Shown: in pieces, positions 14,821 through 15,344 of the stretch
Position numbering within the stretch: position 1 is the stretch's first letter
Layout: each line of letters begins with the position of its first letter
Assembly: GCA_947460795.1 (NCBI GenBank)
Contig: CANHJA010000025.1
Coordinates: forward strand, 1-15,344
Source of the DNA: Bacteroidota bacterium
GTDB taxonomy: Bacteria > Bacteroidota > Bacteroidia > Chitinophagales > Chitinophagaceae
DNA length: 15,344 bases
Direction: 5' to 3'
Notes under the pieces: generated by a model
Databases searched by the model: none
What the model saw: only the letters and a program-made list of their open reading frames with translations
What the model was told of the DNA's origin: nothing
Position numbers and translations under genes: made by a program

Positions 14821-15344
14821 CTAAAACTGCAATTTATAAACCACATTCGGGAAAAAACCTAATTGATAAGTAGTGCTAATGCTTTGTGATCTGTCGTCAT
14901 AGCTTTGAGAAAAAACATTTTTGTGGTTGGTTATGTTTTGTAAGTCTAATGAAAACGTATGTGATACTTTTCGTTTAGCACTATTCAAGGTAAATCCTGC
15001 TTTAAAATCTAAACGATAATAGGCATCATAATAACCAGAATAGAAACTGCTTGAAAGTACTTCATGTCCAGTAGAATTTGATGATGTAAGATCAATCGGT
15101 GTGTAGGCCCTGCCACCTGCATTGGTGAATTTAATATCGGTTGAAAATTTGTTTCTTTTCGCCATACCCAATTTCCATTCTTTACCTGCTAAAAGATTAA
15201 AAACATATCTTCCATTGAATGCAGTGTTTCGTTCTACACCATCACTTCCAGTATATTTTGAACTATACAATGATGAAGTAAACAAACCATAATAACCTTT
15301 GCTGAAAAATTTCTCAATGGTCAATTCCACACCATAATTTTTTC
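14821..15344 (-). CDS. TonB-dependent receptor, C-terminal part (runs off right edge)
   Basis: About 174 codons of the 3' end are visible, ending in TAG at 14821-14823. The frame is open to the window edge, and the first residues read KNYGVELTIEKFFSKGYYG, a familiar segment of the C-terminal third of Bacteroidota TonB-dependent receptors. The GTG at 15328-15330 is therefore an internal valine. Later segments AYYRLDFKAGF, HTFSLDLQNITNHKNVF (the common DxQNxTN-type strand) and the terminal strand LGFFPNVVYKLQF with its final phenylalanine are typical of the barrel end. It is convergent with the first receptor operon. The two receptors share only general family features in the visible part, so this is not a recent duplicate. 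Its ligand is unknown. Confidence 0.9.
   Translation of the reverse strand, partial: KNYGVELTIEKFFSKGYYGLFTSSLYSSKYTGSDGVERNTAFNGRYVFNLLAGKEWKLGMAKRNKFSTDIKFTNAGGRAYTPIDLTSSNSTGHEVLSSSFYSGYYDAYYRLDFKAGFTLNSAKRKVSHTFSLDLQNITNHKNVFSQSYDDRSQSISTTYQLGFFPNVVYKLQF

Noticed and set aside
15328..15330. GTG as a start codon of a 169-codon gene at the right edge
   Set aside because: The frame continues in family-typical sequence (KNYGVELT) to the window edge, so this is an internal valine of a larger receptor.
1..15344. CRISPR arrays, insertion sequences, phage or toxin-antitoxin genes
   Set aside because: No regularly spaced repeats, transposase, integrase, phage structural or toxin-like reading frame was found on either strand.

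Overview
The window looks like a piece of chromosome from an AT-rich member of the Bacteroidota. Three things point there: TonB-dependent receptors with a carboxypeptidase-regulatory-like N-terminal extension, one paired with a DUF4249-type lipoprotein; promoters of the TTG-N19/20-TAnnTTTG type; and many exported proteins ending their signal peptide in 'AQ' or a lipobox. Weak or absent Shine-Dalgarno sequences fit the same picture. No phage, insertion sequence or CRISPR array is visible. The genus cannot be read from the sequence.

Left part (1-2344). The 5' two thirds of acyl carrier protein (acpP, minus strand, running off the left edge) has a near-consensus promoter. Upstream of it lies an N-terminally truncated staphylococcal-nuclease-like fragment, probably a pseudogene. 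Isocitrate dehydrogenase (icd) follows on the plus strand and ends in a strong terminator. A tRNA-His(GTG) gene with its own promoter and terminator lies beyond it on the minus strand.

Central block (2356-9711), all minus strand with gaps of -1 to 53 nt, reads as one operon. Its order is ilvE (branched-chain aminotransferase), a Gfo/Idh/MocA-fold protein that has lost its catalytic motifs, an unrecognised lipoprotein, a polyprenyl-phosphate glycosylphosphotransferase that starts with GTG inside the lipoprotein stop codon, and an M1-type zinc peptidase whose C-terminal ~400 residues look like an outer-membrane beta-barrel. No other glycan-assembly genes are present, so the phosphotransferase is an orphan tied to a lipoprotein and a surface peptidase. 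This is the most unusual part of the window.

Right part (9784-14588), plus strand. A small protein resembling the DNA polymerase III psi subunit (HolD) in layout is followed after 2 nt by rdgB (house-cleaning nucleoside triphosphate pyrophosphatase). Next come a hotdog thioesterase with a possibly leaderless promoter and the TonB-dependent receptor/DUF4249 lipoprotein pair. The pair is separated from a convergent second TonB-dependent receptor (partial at the right edge) by a comparatively GC-rich dyad element and a 14-bp bidirectional terminator.
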